Assembly (NCBI RefSeq): GCF_030433675.1
Contig: NZ_JAROCB010000001.1
Coordinates: 741,333-805,332, forward strand
DNA: 64,000 nt
Source: Leifsonia virtsii
GTDB lineage: Bacteria; Actinomycetota; Actinomycetes; Actinomycetales; Microbacteriaceae
Direction: 5' to 3'
Position numbers and translations under genes: made by a program. The notes below the pieces were generated by a model. It did not search any database and was not told the DNA's origin. It saw nothing but the letters and a program-made list of their open reading frames with translations. Shown in pieces: positions 1 through 8,235 of the stretch (the first letter of the stretch is position 1; the number at the start of each line of letters is the position of its first letter).

Positions 1-696
1 GGCCGGCTTGCCGAGGATGCCCTTGTAGCCGTCGAACGCCTTATACGCGATCAGGTTGTTGAAGTCGTAGCTCGAGATGTCGTACTGGCCGGCGAACGGG
101 TGGCCCTTGACGATGGTGTTGTCGGCTGTGACCTTGTCGGCGGAGAAGACCTGCTCGTCGACGATCGGACCGGCAGGGCTGGAGAGCACCTGCGGGAAGG
201 TCTGGTCGTTCGGCACCTTCAGCTTGAAGACGACGGTGGTCTTGTCCGGGGTGGACACGCTGTCGAGGTTCGCGAGCAGCGACGCGGGACCGTTCGGGTC
301 GTTGATCTTCAGCTGGCGGTAGAAGGTGAACTTGACGTCGGAGGACGTCAGGTCGTGGCCGTTCGCGAACTTCAGACCCGGCTTGAGCTTGACCGTGTAC
401 TCGGTCGGCGACGTGAAGTCGGCGCTCTCGGCGATGTCCGGCTTGACGTCCGGGCTGCCGTAGGGGGTGTTCAGGAGGAACGGGTAGACCTGGTTCATGA
501 CGGCGAAGGAGCCGTTGTCGTACGAGCCGGCGGGGTCGATCGACGTGATCTTGTCGGTGGTGCCGACGGTGATGGCGCCGCCGCCACCGCCTCCGCCGTT
601 GTTGCTTCCGGAGCAGCCGGCGAGCACCAGTGCCGCGGCCGCGAAAGCGGCGGACACGGCGAGCAGGCGCCGGCCACCGTTGTGTGCGGATGTCAT
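1..696 (-). CDS. ABC transporter substrate-binding lipoprotein, family 5 (peptide/oligopeptide type), partial
   Basis: The first 232 residues of an extracellular solute-binding protein are visible; the rest lies beyond the left edge. The N-terminus has a short basic stretch, an Ala-rich hydrophobic segment and a lipobox ending at Cys28 (LAGC), so it should be a membrane-anchored lipoprotein. A Gly-rich linker (about residues 35-41) leads into the mature domain, which shows family-5 hallmarks: a start on ITSIDPAGSYD, then PDIAESADF, the KLKPGLKFANG block and a D-V-K-F-T-F helix. Such proteins deliver peptides or related solutes to Opp/Dpp-type ABC importers; the actual substrate cannot be told. 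The ATG at 696 is the only start giving a proper signal peptide. Permease and ATPase genes would be expected off the window. Confidence 0.85.
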   Translation of the reverse strand, partial: MTSAHNGGRRLLAVSAAFAAAALVLAGCSGSNNGGGGGGGAITVGTTDKITSIDPAGSYDNGSFAVMNQVYPFLLNTPYGSPDVKPDIAESADFTSPTEYTVKLKPGLKFANGHDLTSSDVKFTFYRQLKINDPNGPASLLANLDSVSTPDKTTVVFKLKVPNDQTFPQVLSSPAGPIVDEQVFSADKVTADNTIVKGHPFAGQYDISSYDFNNLIAYKAFDGYKGILGKPA

Positions 697-845
697 ATCC
701 GATTACCTCTTCCTGGTGTGGGATGCGCGTCGGACGTCACAGCAGGCGTGCGGGATCGCCGTTCGCGTGAGAACTTTCCTAGCACGGAATGGCCACGGAA
801 CCCGCATCCTGATGCGGATCCGGGCGCGATCTTTACACGGACGCA

Positions 846-888
846 ACAAAAGAGCGCTTCTGCGGGGCGCCGACGGCAGAATCCGCAG
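846..888 (-). terminator. candidate terminator after dnaG
   Basis: On the minus strand, just after the dnaG stop, a 6-bp stem (CTGCGG at 888-883 with CCGCAG at 865-860) is followed by AAGCGCTCTTTTGTTG, the most T-rich tail seen in the window. The loop is long (17 nt), so the assignment is moderate. Confidence 0.4.
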
Positions 889-895
889 TGGCCGT

Positions 896-2782
896 CTACT
901 CGCCGCGGAGGCGGCGGCGCTCGGTCTCGATCGCGACCATGGCGATCGAGATCTGCCGGCGCAGCTCCGGGTCCTCCGTGCGGCCGAGCCGGGAGGTGAG
1001 CTCGGCCTTCTCGCGGAGCAGGTCGCGGTCGATCAGGCCGTCGACGATCGAGCGGGCGTACCGGCCGGGGTCGCCGCCCTGCGGGAGTTCGGCCACGGCG
1101 AGGGCGTTCACGGTCGGCACGTACGCCTGCGGCACCTCCGCCAGCACGCGGTCCACCCAGCCGGGCTGGGTCATCGTCGGGAGCTGGCTGGCGATGGCGT
1201 CGCGGACGACCGCGTGGGTCGGATTCACGAACGGCACCTGCACGGCGCGGGCGGCGCGGTCGGCGCCCACCTCGCCGGGGAGCTGGAGCAGGACCATGAG
1301 GCTCTCGCGCTCGGTGCGCTGCGTCGGGTCCGCGAGGTCGGACTGCGCGAGCGGGCGGGGCTGGTCGGCGGGGGCTGCGGCGGCTGCGCCGCGCGGGTCG
1401 TGCTGCGCCGTCCTGCTCGCCTCGCGCTGGTCGCCGCCACGGCCGCCGCCGCGGGCCCCGCTGTGCTGCGCCGAGCGGACGGCACGCGCCGCGTCCTGCA
1501 GCTCGGCGCCGGACAGCCGGGCCAGCTCGCGCGTGTAGCCGTTCTGCGAGGCGGGGTCGCGGATCGTCGCCACGATCGGCGCGCCGGCACGGAGAGCTGC
1601 GGCCCGGCCCTCGACCGAGTCGAGGTCGAAGCGCTCCACCACCTGCCGGATCATGAACTCGAACATCGGCTTGCGGGCGTCGATCATGCGCCGGACGGCG
1701 TCGTCGCCCTTCGCGAGCCGCAGGTCGCACGGGTCGAGGCCCTCCGGCCCGACCGCAACGTACGTCTGCGCCGAGAACCGCTGCTCCTCGCCGAACGCGC
1801 GTGCCGCGGCCTTCTGACCGGCCGCATCCGGATCGAACGTGAAGATGACGGACCCCTGGCTGTTGTCGTCGCCCATGACGCGCCGGATCACCTTGATGTG
1901 ATCGACGCCGAACGACGTGCCGCAGGTCGCGACCGCGGTGGTGATGCCCGCGAGGTGGCACGCCATCACGTCGGTGTAGCCCTCGACGACCACCACCTGG
2001 TCCTGACGGGAGATGTCGCGCTTCGCCAGGTCGAGGCCGTAGAGCACCTGCGCCTTCTTGTACACGGCGGTCTCGGGGGTGTTGAGGTACTTCGGGCCCT
2101 TGTCGTCGTCGAGCAGGCGCCGGGCGCCGAAACCGATCGTCTGCCCGGTGACATCGCGGATCGGCCAGATCAGCCGGCCGCGGAACCGGTCGTACACCCC
2201 GCGGTCGCCCTGGGAGACGAGGCCGGCGGCGACGAGCTCATCCTGCGTGAAGCCCTTGCCGCGCAGGTGCTTGGTCAGCTCGTCCCAGCTCTTCGGCGCG
2301 TAGCCCACGCCGAAGTGCGCTGCCGCCGCGGCGTCGAAGCCGCGCTCGCCCAGGAAGCGGCGGCCGGGCTCGGCGTCGGGCGCGGAGAGACGATCGCGGA
2401 AGAACTCCTCCGCCGCGGCGTTCGCCGCGAGCAGGCGGGCGCGGTTGCCGGAGCTCTCGGACGGTCCGCCGCCGCCCTCCTCGTAGTGCAGCTGGTAGCC
2501 GATGCGCGCCGCGAGCCGCTCGACGGCGTCGGTGAAGGAGACGTGGTCCATCTTGAGCAGGAACTCGTAGACGTCGCCGCCTTCGCCGCAGCCGAAGCAG
2601 TGGTAGCGCCCGACGCCCGGGCGGACGTAGAAGCTGGGGCTCTTCTCGTCGTGGAACGGGCACAGCCCCTTGAGCGCGCCGACGCCGCCGGTCTTGAGAC
2701 TGACGTAATCGCCGACGATGTCGCCGATGTTGGTGCGGGCCTTGACCTCTTCGATGTCGCTCTGTCGAATCCGGCCGGCCAT
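896..2782 (-). CDS. dnaG: DNA primase DnaG
   Basis: A 628-residue primase that makes RNA primers at the replication fork. Visible features in order: a CHC2 zinc-binding domain (Cys41, His44, Cys62, Cys65), the catalytic core, and a TOPRIM fold with the EGYTD motif at 267-271 and the acidic FDPDAAG block at 316-322. The C-terminal third, expected to bind DnaB helicase, is Arg/Ala-rich and ends in a helical LTSRLGRTEDPELRRQI segment. Length is normal for the family. The ATG sits 6 nt after a TAGAAT -10 box, suggesting a leaderless message. It lies with the dgt and dusB genes, an association often seen in actinobacteria. Confidence 0.97.
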   Translation of the reverse strand: MAGRIRQSDIEEVKARTNIGDIVGDYVSLKTGGVGALKGLCPFHDEKSPSFYVRPGVGRYHCFGCGEGGDVYEFLLKMDHVSFTDAVERLAARIGYQLHYEEGGGGPSESSGNRARLLAANAAAEEFFRDRLSAPDAEPGRRFLGERGFDAAAAAHFGVGYAPKSWDELTKHLRGKGFTQDELVAAGLVSQGDRGVYDRFRGRLIWPIRDVTGQTIGFGARRLLDDDKGPKYLNTPETAVYKKAQVLYGLDLAKRDISRQDQVVVVEGYTDVMACHLAGITTAVATCGTSFGVDHIKVIRRVMGDDNSQGSVIFTFDPDAAGQKAAARAFGEEQRFSAQTYVAVGPEGLDPCDLRLAKGDDAVRRMIDARKPMFEFMIRQVVERFDLDSVEGRAAALRAGAPIVATIRDPASQNGYTRELARLSGAELQDAARAVRSAQHSGARGGGRGGDQREASRTAQHDPRGAAAAAPADQPRPLAQSDLADPTQRTERESLMVLLQLPGEVGADRAARAVQVPFVNPTHAVVRDAIASQLPTMTQPGWVDRVLAEVPQAYVPTVNALAVAELPQGGDPGRYARSIVDGLIDRDLLREKAELTSRLGRTEDPELRRQISIAMVAIETERRRLRGE

Positions 2783-2788
2783 GCTTCG

Positions 2789-2794
2789 ATTCTA
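2789..2794 (-). promoter_or_regulatory. -10 box of a leaderless dnaG promoter
   Basis: TAGAAT on the minus strand, six bases before the dnaG ATG. This spacing puts transcription start on or next to the A of the start codon. No clear -35 hexamer was seen. Confidence 0.5.
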
Positions 2795-2838
2795 GTGAGC
2801 CGGACCGACCCTCCGGCCGGCCGGGCCGAATCTGTGGA

Positions 2839-4032
2839 CTACTCCCCCGGCGGACGGCGGCGTCGCGTGTTCTGCGCGATCTCGATGATGGCGCAGAACA
2901 CCTCGATGCCCACCCGGAGCAGCAGCACCGCCAGCATCGCGCCCACCAGCGTGATGAGCACGCCGAAGAGGAAGACGAACGCCCCGATCGGGGCATGGGT
3001 CGCGATGGCGGAGGTGAGCGCGTTGGCGAACCCGACGACGACCCCGAGCGCGATCAGGACGAGCCCGACCACGTACACCGGCCCTGCCAGCTTGCGCGTG
3101 ACGTAGTTGGTGAACGTGAAGTCGAACAGCGAGGAGAAGAAGCGGGAGTCGTCCAGGCGGTCGGCGAGGTCGCTCACGGTGCGTCCGGACGGCGCGTGCG
3201 GTCCTGCGGCGGCGTCGGCGGGCTCGGAGACGGCGGCATAGGCGTCGGGACCGGGGACGGCGCCTGCCGTCTCGGCACCCTCTGCTACCGCCGGGGCAGC
3301 GGGCTCGGCCTCGGTGTCGGCCGCGTCGAGGCGCTCGGTCGGTGCGGTCGCGGTCGTCGACGAGGGCTCGCCCACGGTGCTCGCCGCGTCGGCGGCCTCT
3401 GTCGTCTCCACCGCGGTCTCCTGAGTAGTGTCGGACGGTCGAGCGGCCGCGGCCGTCGGGGCCGGTGCCGCGTAGACCTCCTCCGCGGTCGGAAGACGCT
3501 TGGTGGTCGCCTCGGACCCGGACGCGGACTCCGTCTCGACCAACGGCTCGGCGGGCGAGCTCGACGTGTCGGCCGCGACCGATCCGGCCGCTGGGCTCGT
3601 CGCGACCGGGTTGCGCGCGCCGAGTGTCGCGTCCATGATCGACGGCGCCTCGCCCTCAGGGGCGATCGGCGTGGGCTTCGCGGCGGTGCGGCGCGTCCGC
3701 GTGGCGGGCTTCTTTGCGGCGGGCGTCGCGGTGCCGTCCGCCGGGGTCTTACCGGCGGGCGTCTTCGCGGCTGCGGCCGTGCCCGACTTGGTGGCGCGGG
3801 TGGTCTTCGCGGCCGGCTTGGCTGTTCCGGAGGACGCGGTGGCACCCGTCTTGGCGGTGCTCGCGCGGGACGACGTCCGCGCCGCTCCCGTGCCGCCGGA
3901 CGCGCGCGACGCGGGGCGGGCGGCCTTCGGCGCGGCCGGGGCCGCCGCCGGTTCGGTCGCCGCTGCCTCGGTCGCCGGTGCTTCGCCCTCGGTGGGGCGG
4001 TCGCCGTCCGACGGTGGTGGTGCGGTGCTCAT
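2839..4032 (-). CDS. DUF4282 membrane protein with long low-complexity N-terminus
   Basis: A 397-residue protein of unknown function. About the first 285 residues are low complexity: an Ala/Lys/Thr/Pro-rich part (AKTPAGK, PAAKPAT-like repeats) gives way to an acidic Ala/Glu/Asp/Thr-rich part. The C-terminal ~110 residues are the DUF4282 domain: the ADRLDDSRFFSSLFDFTFTN-like entry, then two transmembrane helices (about 317-341 and 350-385), ending in an Arg-rich tail. The basic half may bind nucleic acid or lie along the membrane; this is only inference. The ATG at 4032 is preceded by GGGAGGAG at good spacing, so an upstream in-frame Met is not used here. It lies between dgt and dnaG, all on the minus strand. 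Confidence 0.8.
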   Translation of the reverse strand: MSTAPPPSDGDRPTEGEAPATEAAATEPAAAPAAPKAARPASRASGGTGAARTSSRASTAKTGATASSGTAKPAAKTTRATKSGTAAAAKTPAGKTPADGTATPAAKKPATRTRRTAAKPTPIAPEGEAPSIMDATLGARNPVATSPAAGSVAADTSSSPAEPLVETESASGSEATTKRLPTAEEVYAAPAPTAAAARPSDTTQETAVETTEAADAASTVGEPSSTTATAPTERLDAADTEAEPAAPAVAEGAETAGAVPGPDAYAAVSEPADAAAGPHAPSGRTVSDLADRLDDSRFFSSLFDFTFTNYVTRKLAGPVYVVGLVLIALGVVVGFANALTSAIATHAPIGAFVFLFGVLITLVGAMLAVLLLRVGIEVFCAIIEIAQNTRRRRPPGE

Positions 4033-4105
4033 TCGTCTCCTCCCGAAGGCTTGCTCCCCAGCATTCTGCACACGGCGGCGGGATTCAACCCCGCGCGTCG
4101 GCGCG

Positions 4106-5422
4106 TCAGTGCTGCACGAGGCGCTCGTACCAGCTGAGCGCCGACTGATCGGTCAGGCTGGCGACCTGATCGACCACCACGCGCTTGCGCTGCTCGTCGC
4201 TGTCGGCGACACGCCAATCCTCCGCGAAGCCCGGGTCGAGCTCCGCGGGGCCGCGCTGGTACAGGATGTCGGCGAGCGTCGTCAGGATCTGCCGCTGCTG
4301 CGCGTAGATCGGCTGCCGGGTGTTCCGCGACATGACGAACGTGGCCACGATGCCCTTCAGCACCGCGATCTCGGCGCGGATGCCCGCCGGGACCACCACG
4401 TCGGCACCGAACCGGATGAGGTCGGTGCGCCCTGCGGCCTCCTTCGTGGCGTGCACGGCCGCGTGCGCGAATCGTCCGATCAGCTGGCTCGTCAGGTTCT
4501 TCAGACGCGCCTGCGAGCGACGGGAGCCGTCCCACCCGTCGAGCCAGATGTCCATGCTGTCGAGGCGGTCGAAGGCCTCGATGAGCTCCTGGTGGCTCAC
4601 CTCGCCGCCGACCCACTCGTGCATCGATTCGACGAGGTCTTCGTGGTCGACACGGCTGCCGAGCGCTGCGACGTCTATGTAGCCGTTGACCACGGCGTCC
4701 TCGAAGTCGTGGACGGAGTAGGCGATGTCGTCGGAGAGGTCCATCACCTGGGCCTCGATGCAGCGCTGGCGGGCGGGGGCGCCCGCGCGCATCCACTCGA
4801 AGACGGCGTGGTCGTCGGCGTAGAAGCCGAACTTGGCGCGACCGCTCGGATCGGCCACCGAGGACGACGCCGGCCACGGGTACTTGCAGCTCGCGTCGAG
4901 GCTGGCGCGGGTGAGGTTGAGCCCGTAGAGCCGGCCGTCGCGGCCGAACACCTTCGGCTCGAGGCGCGTGAGCAGCCGCAGCGTCTGGGCGTTGCCCTCG
5001 AAGCCGCCGATCTCCTCCGCCCATGCGCTCAGGGCGCGCTCGCCGTTGTGACCGAACGGCGGGTGCCCGATGTCATGCGCGAGGCAGGCCGTGTCGACGA
5101 TGTCCGGGTCGAGCCCGAGACTGTTGGCCAGCTCGCGGCCCACCTGTGCGACCTCGAGCGAGTGCGTGAGGCGGTTGCGCGCGAAGTCGAGGCCGGCGGT
5201 CGGGCTGAGCACCTGGGTCTTCGCGGCGAGCCGTCGCAGGGCGCTCGAGTGGAGCAGCCGGGCCCGGTCGCGGGCGAAGTCGCTCCGGCGGTTCGAGTGC
5301 TGCTCGGGAAGCCAGCGCTCACGGTCGTGCTCGGTGTACCCGGAAACGGCCTCGGCCGAGTGCGAGTGCGCCGGTGCCGCGGGAGCCGCCGCGCGGGTCG
5401 TCGCCGCCACGTCATCCACCAC
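4106..5422 (-). CDS. dgt: deoxyguanosinetriphosphate triphosphohydrolase (HD family dNTPase)
   Basis: Predicted to hydrolyse dGTP (or dNTPs) to the nucleoside and triphosphate, controlling nucleotide pools. The HD signature is intact: His87 in RLTHSLE, His116-Asp117 in AHDIGHPPFGH, and a later SDDIAYSVHD segment carrying the last metal-binding Asp. The ARDRARLLHSSALRRL stretch is typical of this family. The length of about 438 residues is normal. Starting at GTG 5422 (or the adjacent GTG 5419) overlaps the end of dusB by about 11 nt, so the two are probably translationally coupled. About 25 residues at the N-terminus are Ala-rich and poorly constrained. Confidence 0.93.
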   Translation of the reverse strand: MVDDVAATTRAAAPAAPAHSHSAEAVSGYTEHDRERWLPEQHSNRRSDFARDRARLLHSSALRRLAAKTQVLSPTAGLDFARNRLTHSLEVAQVGRELANSLGLDPDIVDTACLAHDIGHPPFGHNGERALSAWAEEIGGFEGNAQTLRLLTRLEPKVFGRDGRLYGLNLTRASLDASCKYPWPASSSVADPSGRAKFGFYADDHAVFEWMRAGAPARQRCIEAQVMDLSDDIAYSVHDFEDAVVNGYIDVAALGSRVDHEDLVESMHEWVGGEVSHQELIEAFDRLDSMDIWLDGWDGSRRSQARLKNLTSQLIGRFAHAAVHATKEAAGRTDLIRFGADVVVPAGIRAEIAVLKGIVATFVMSRNTRQPIYAQQRQILTTLADILYQRGPAELDPGFAEDWRVADSDEQRKRVVVDQVASLTDQSALSWYERLVQH

Positions 5423-6602
5423 TGTTGTGCACCTCCGCGTCGGCGACCTCGGCACGCTGGGCGCCGTCGAGGTCGCGGCTCTCGAGCCAGCCGTCGGGCA
5501 GGGCCGGGCGCTTCGGCGAACCGGCGCGGCCCCGCTGGCCCTCCGCGGCCTCGCCCGGGTACTCCTGATCCCAGTCAAGGGTCGCCAGGAGCTCGTCGAG
5601 GTGCTCGAGCGTGTCGACGGTGGCGAGGTTGGCGCGCAGGTCGCCGCCCACCGGGTAGCCCTTGAAGTACCAGGCGACGTGCTTGCGGATGTCGCGGCAG
5701 CCGCGCTCCTCGCTGTCGAAGAACTCGACCAGCAGCTCCGCGTGGCGGCGGAAGGTCTGCGCGACCTGACCGAGCGTCGGATGCGCCTGCGCGGCCGCAG
5801 CCTCTGCTGCGCTGATCTCGCCCGCGCGGGCGCGGAAAGCCGCCGCCAGGTCGCCGAACAGCCACGGCCGGCCGAGGCATCCACGGCCCACGACGACGCC
5901 GTCGCAGCCGGTCTCCTCGACCATCCGGATGGCGTCGGCCGCCGACCAGATGTCGCCGTTGCCGAGCACCGGGGTGGAGGTCACGGTCTCTTTGAGCTTC
6001 GCGATGGCCGACCAGTCGGCGTGGCCGGAGTAGAACTCCGCGGCCGTGCGCGCATGCAGTGCCATCGACGCAACGCCCGCGCCCTCGGCGATCCGCCCGG
6101 CCTCGAGGTAGGTCAGGTGGTCGCCGTCGATGCCCTTGCGCATCTTGATGGTCAGCGGGATGTCGCCGGCCGCCTTCACCGCGCCCTCGACGATCTCGCG
6201 GAACAGCCCGAGCTTCCACGGCAGCGCGGCGCCGCCGCCCTTGCGGGTCACCTTGGGCACCGGGCAGCCGAAGTTGAGGTCGATGTGGTCGGCGCGGTCC
6301 TCCGCGACGAGCATGGTCACGGCCTCGCGCACCGTCACCGGGTCGACCCCGTAGAGCTGGATGGAGCGCGGCGTCTCGGACTCGTGGTGCGTGATGAGCC
6401 GCAGGGACTCCGGCGTGCGCTCCACCAGCGCCCGTGACGTGATCATCTCGCTGACATAGAGACCCGCACCGAACTCGCGGCAGAGCCGGCGGAACGCCGT
6501 GTTGGTGATCCCCGCCATGGGCGCGAGGACCACGGGCACGTCGAGCGCCAGCGGACCGATGGTCAGCTGGGGAGCGTGGCTTAGGGTGGCTGTGGTAGAC
6601 AT
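5412..6602 (-). CDS. dusB: tRNA-dihydrouridine synthase (DusB/Dus family)
   Basis: A 396-residue flavoenzyme reducing uridines in tRNA D-loops to dihydrouridine. The TIM-barrel motifs are clear: APMAG at 27-31, the catalytic Cys113 in NFGCPVPKVTRKGGG, IKMRKGID, and the FMN phosphate-binding GNGDIW and VVGRGCLGRPW segments. The ATG at 6602 gives the usual N-terminus just before the LTIGPLALDVPVVLAPMAG entry. It is divergent from the YbaK-type gene, with 33 bp between the two starts, and is followed without a gap by dgt. Confidence 0.96.
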   Translation of the reverse strand: MSTTATLSHAPQLTIGPLALDVPVVLAPMAGITNTAFRRLCREFGAGLYVSEMITSRALVERTPESLRLITHHESETPRSIQLYGVDPVTVREAVTMLVAEDRADHIDLNFGCPVPKVTRKGGGAALPWKLGLFREIVEGAVKAAGDIPLTIKMRKGIDGDHLTYLEAGRIAEGAGVASMALHARTAAEFYSGHADWSAIAKLKETVTSTPVLGNGDIWSAADAIRMVEETGCDGVVVGRGCLGRPWLFGDLAAAFRARAGEISAAEAAAAQAHPTLGQVAQTFRRHAELLVEFFDSEERGCRDIRKHVAWYFKGYPVGGDLRANLATVDTLEHLDELLATLDWDQEYPGEAAEGQRGRAGSPKRPALPDGWLESRDLDGAQRAEVADAEVHNSGG

Positions 6603-6635
6603 CTCACTCGATTCTCCCAGAAAGCGTGCTGAGCT

Positions 6636-7154
6636 ATGGCCGAGAGCCCGGAATCCGTGGATAACTCCCCCGCCGCTGCGGCTGTGGACACCGGACGCAC
6701 CCGCGTCACGGCCGACGCAGAAGCCCGCGGGGTCGACATCCGCATCGTCGAGCGCCCCGCCGCGCGGAGCCTGGAGGAGGCGGCCGAGCTGCTGGGCATC
6801 CAGCCGTCCGACATCGTGAAGACGCTCGTGGTGAAGCGCAGCGACGACACCTTCGTCTTCGCGCTCGTTCCCGGCGGCCGCAAGATCGCGTGGGCGAAGC
6901 TGCGCGGCGTGCTCCAGGTGAACAAGCTGCAGCTGCCTGACGCCTCCGTCGCCCTCGCCGCGACCGGCTACGAGCGCGGCACCATCACGCCGTTCGGGAG
7001 CACGACCGCGTGGCCGGTCGTCGCCGACGCGACCATCCCGGGCCGGACGGTCTCGATGGGGGCGGGCGAGCACGGCTACTCCCTCTTCGTCGACGCGGAC
7101 GACCTCATCCGCGCCTTCGGCGCCACCGTCGCCGACATCACCGACCCCGAATAG
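6636..7154 (+). CDS. YbaK/EbsC family aminoacyl-tRNA deacylase
   Basis: A 172-residue stand-alone editing domain of the kind that removes mischarged amino acids from tRNA, for example Cys from tRNA(Pro) by YbaK. Family marks are ADIVKTLVV-like KTLVVK at about 67, the VPGGRKIAWAKL core, GYERGTITPFGS, and VSMGAGEHGYSLFV near the end. The 20 or so residues before the domain are Ala-rich and acidic. The proline tRNA synthetase at the right end of the window has its own inserted copy of this fold, so this enzyme is a trans-acting version or acts on another tRNA. Transcription diverges from dusB. Confidence 0.85.
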   Translation: MAESPESVDNSPAAAAVDTGRTRVTADAEARGVDIRIVERPAARSLEEAAELLGIQPSDIVKTLVVKRSDDTFVFALVPGGRKIAWAKLRGVLQVNKLQLPDASVALAATGYERGTITPFGSTTAWPVVADATIPGRTVSMGAGEHGYSLFVDADDLIRAFGATVADITDPE

Positions 7155-7177
7155 CCGCCGCGCGCCCCTTCCGATCT

Positions 7178-7231
7178 GTGGGACGCAACACGCCGCAATG
7201 CACGCGCGCATTGCGGCGTGTTGCGTCCCAC
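7178..7231. repeat. hairpin repeat family A, copy 1
   Basis: A perfect inverted repeat with 24-bp arms (7178-7201 and 7208-7231) and a 6-nt loop. The arm contains the family core GGGACGCAACACGCCG. It stands between the YbaK-type gene and the DUF559 gene, upstream of the latter. Copies 2-4 are at 8180, 11530 and 47221. The arms are far longer than normal intrinsic terminators and no T-run follows. Confidence 0.95.
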
Positions 7232-7291
7232 GGATTCGATGGGTGTGGATAACGTCCGCGGCGCGTCGGCGGATTTGCCAGAGTGATCGGC

Positions 7292-8203
7292 ATGCGCCGC
7301 CCCGCCGACCTTCCCCCCATCGCTCGTTCGTCATCCTTCTCCACCCGCACTGCGCAGCTCGCGGGCGTCACGCGATCGCGCCTCCGGCGCACAGACCTCA
7401 CGAGCCCGTATCACGGCGTCCGGCGGACGACCGATGCTCCGATGACGCTCGATGAGCGCTGCCGCGCCTACCAGCGGGTGATGCCGGACGGGCTGTTCTT
7501 CAGCCACGCCACGGCCGCCGCGCTCTACGGGCTGCCGCTGCCGCGCAGCGACCGCGAGCTGCTTCACGTGGGCGCGCGGCGCCCCAGACGGGCACCGCGC
7601 GCGGCCGGCATCGTCGGCCACCGTGTGACCCTTGGCGAGGGCAGCGTCTTCACCCTCCGCGGCCTTCCCGTTCCCGCGCCGGTCGAGGTTCTGCTCGAAC
7701 TCGCCGGGATGCTGGGACACGACGATCTCGTCCGGGTCGGAGATGCACTGGTGCGGCGCACGGACCCTCTGTCGTCGATGGAGGAGCTCCGCTCCGCCGT
7801 CGCCGGCGCCCAGGGGAGACCGGGCATCCCGACCCTGCGCAACGCTCTCGAATGGATGCGTGCACGCACCGACTCTCCCATGGAGACGACGCTCCGGCTG
7901 GCGCTGGTACGCTCGGGCCTTCCCGAACCGAGCATCAACCATGTCATCGACATCGGGAGCGGGCGGACGGCGCATCTCGACCTCGCCTACCCGAATCATC
8001 TCGTCGCGATCGAGTACGACGGGGACCACCACCGCACAGACGACCGGCAATATCACCTCGACGGCGACAGGCTGTGGCGGATCGAGAAGCGAGGGTGGCG
8101 GATCGTCCGCATCAACCGCTCACACATGGGCCACTCCGAAGAGGAAGCCGTCCGCCGGGTGCGCGACGCCCTCGCGTCTATGGGACGCAACACGCCGTTA
8201 TGA
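7292..8203 (+). CDS. DUF559 / AbiEi-type domain protein, probable PD-(D/E)XK nuclease fold
   Basis: A 303-residue protein with two parts. The N-terminal ~45 residues (RTAQLAGVTRSRLRRTDLTS) resemble the AbiEi-type winged-helix start found in actinobacterial genes of this class. The C-terminal part (about 200-295) is a DUF559 domain: HLDLAYPNHLVAIEYDGDHH followed by QYHLDGDRLWRIEKRGWRIV, which fits the Asp...Glu-x-Asp pattern of Vsr-like nucleases. No activity has been proven for most members. The ATG at 7292 is preferred; a GTG nine bases earlier is possible. The last seven residues, MGRNTPL, and the stop codon come from the left arm of hairpin copy 2, and copy 1 lies 60 bp upstream, so the gene is bracketed by the repeat. 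Confidence 0.8.
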   Translation: MRRPADLPPIARSSSFSTRTAQLAGVTRSRLRRTDLTSPYHGVRRTTDAPMTLDERCRAYQRVMPDGLFFSHATAAALYGLPLPRSDRELLHVGARRPRRAPRAAGIVGHRVTLGEGSVFTLRGLPVPAPVEVLLELAGMLGHDDLVRVGDALVRRTDPLSSMEELRSAVAGAQGRPGIPTLRNALEWMRARTDSPMETTLRLALVRSGLPEPSINHVIDIGSGRTAHLDLAYPNHLVAIEYDGDHHRTDDRQYHLDGDRLWRIEKRGWRIVRINRSHMGHSEEEAVRRVRDALASMGRNTPL

Positions 8204-8232
8204 CGAACGCAAAACGGCGTGTTGCGTCCCAT
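8180..8232. repeat. hairpin repeat family A, copy 2
   Basis: A perfect inverted repeat: arm ATGGGACGCAACACGCCGTT at 8180-8199, its complement at 8213-8232, and a 13-nt loop. The left arm is translated as the end of the DUF559 protein and the TGA stop (8201-8203) is in the loop. The right arm ends 3 bp before the stop of the DsbA tail frame on the minus strand, so it sits between convergent genes. Confidence 0.95.
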
Positions 8233-8235
8233 GGA

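Noticed and set aside
842-852. GGACGCAACA beside the dnaG end, matching ten bases of hairpin family A
   Set aside because: No CACGCCG continuation and no inverted partner; it is explained by chance within a probable terminator tail.
4033-4105. Minus-strand GGGGTTGAATCCC resembling a tRNA T-arm between dgt and the DUF4282 gene
   Set aside because: No acceptor stem, anticodon arm or D-arm can be built around it.
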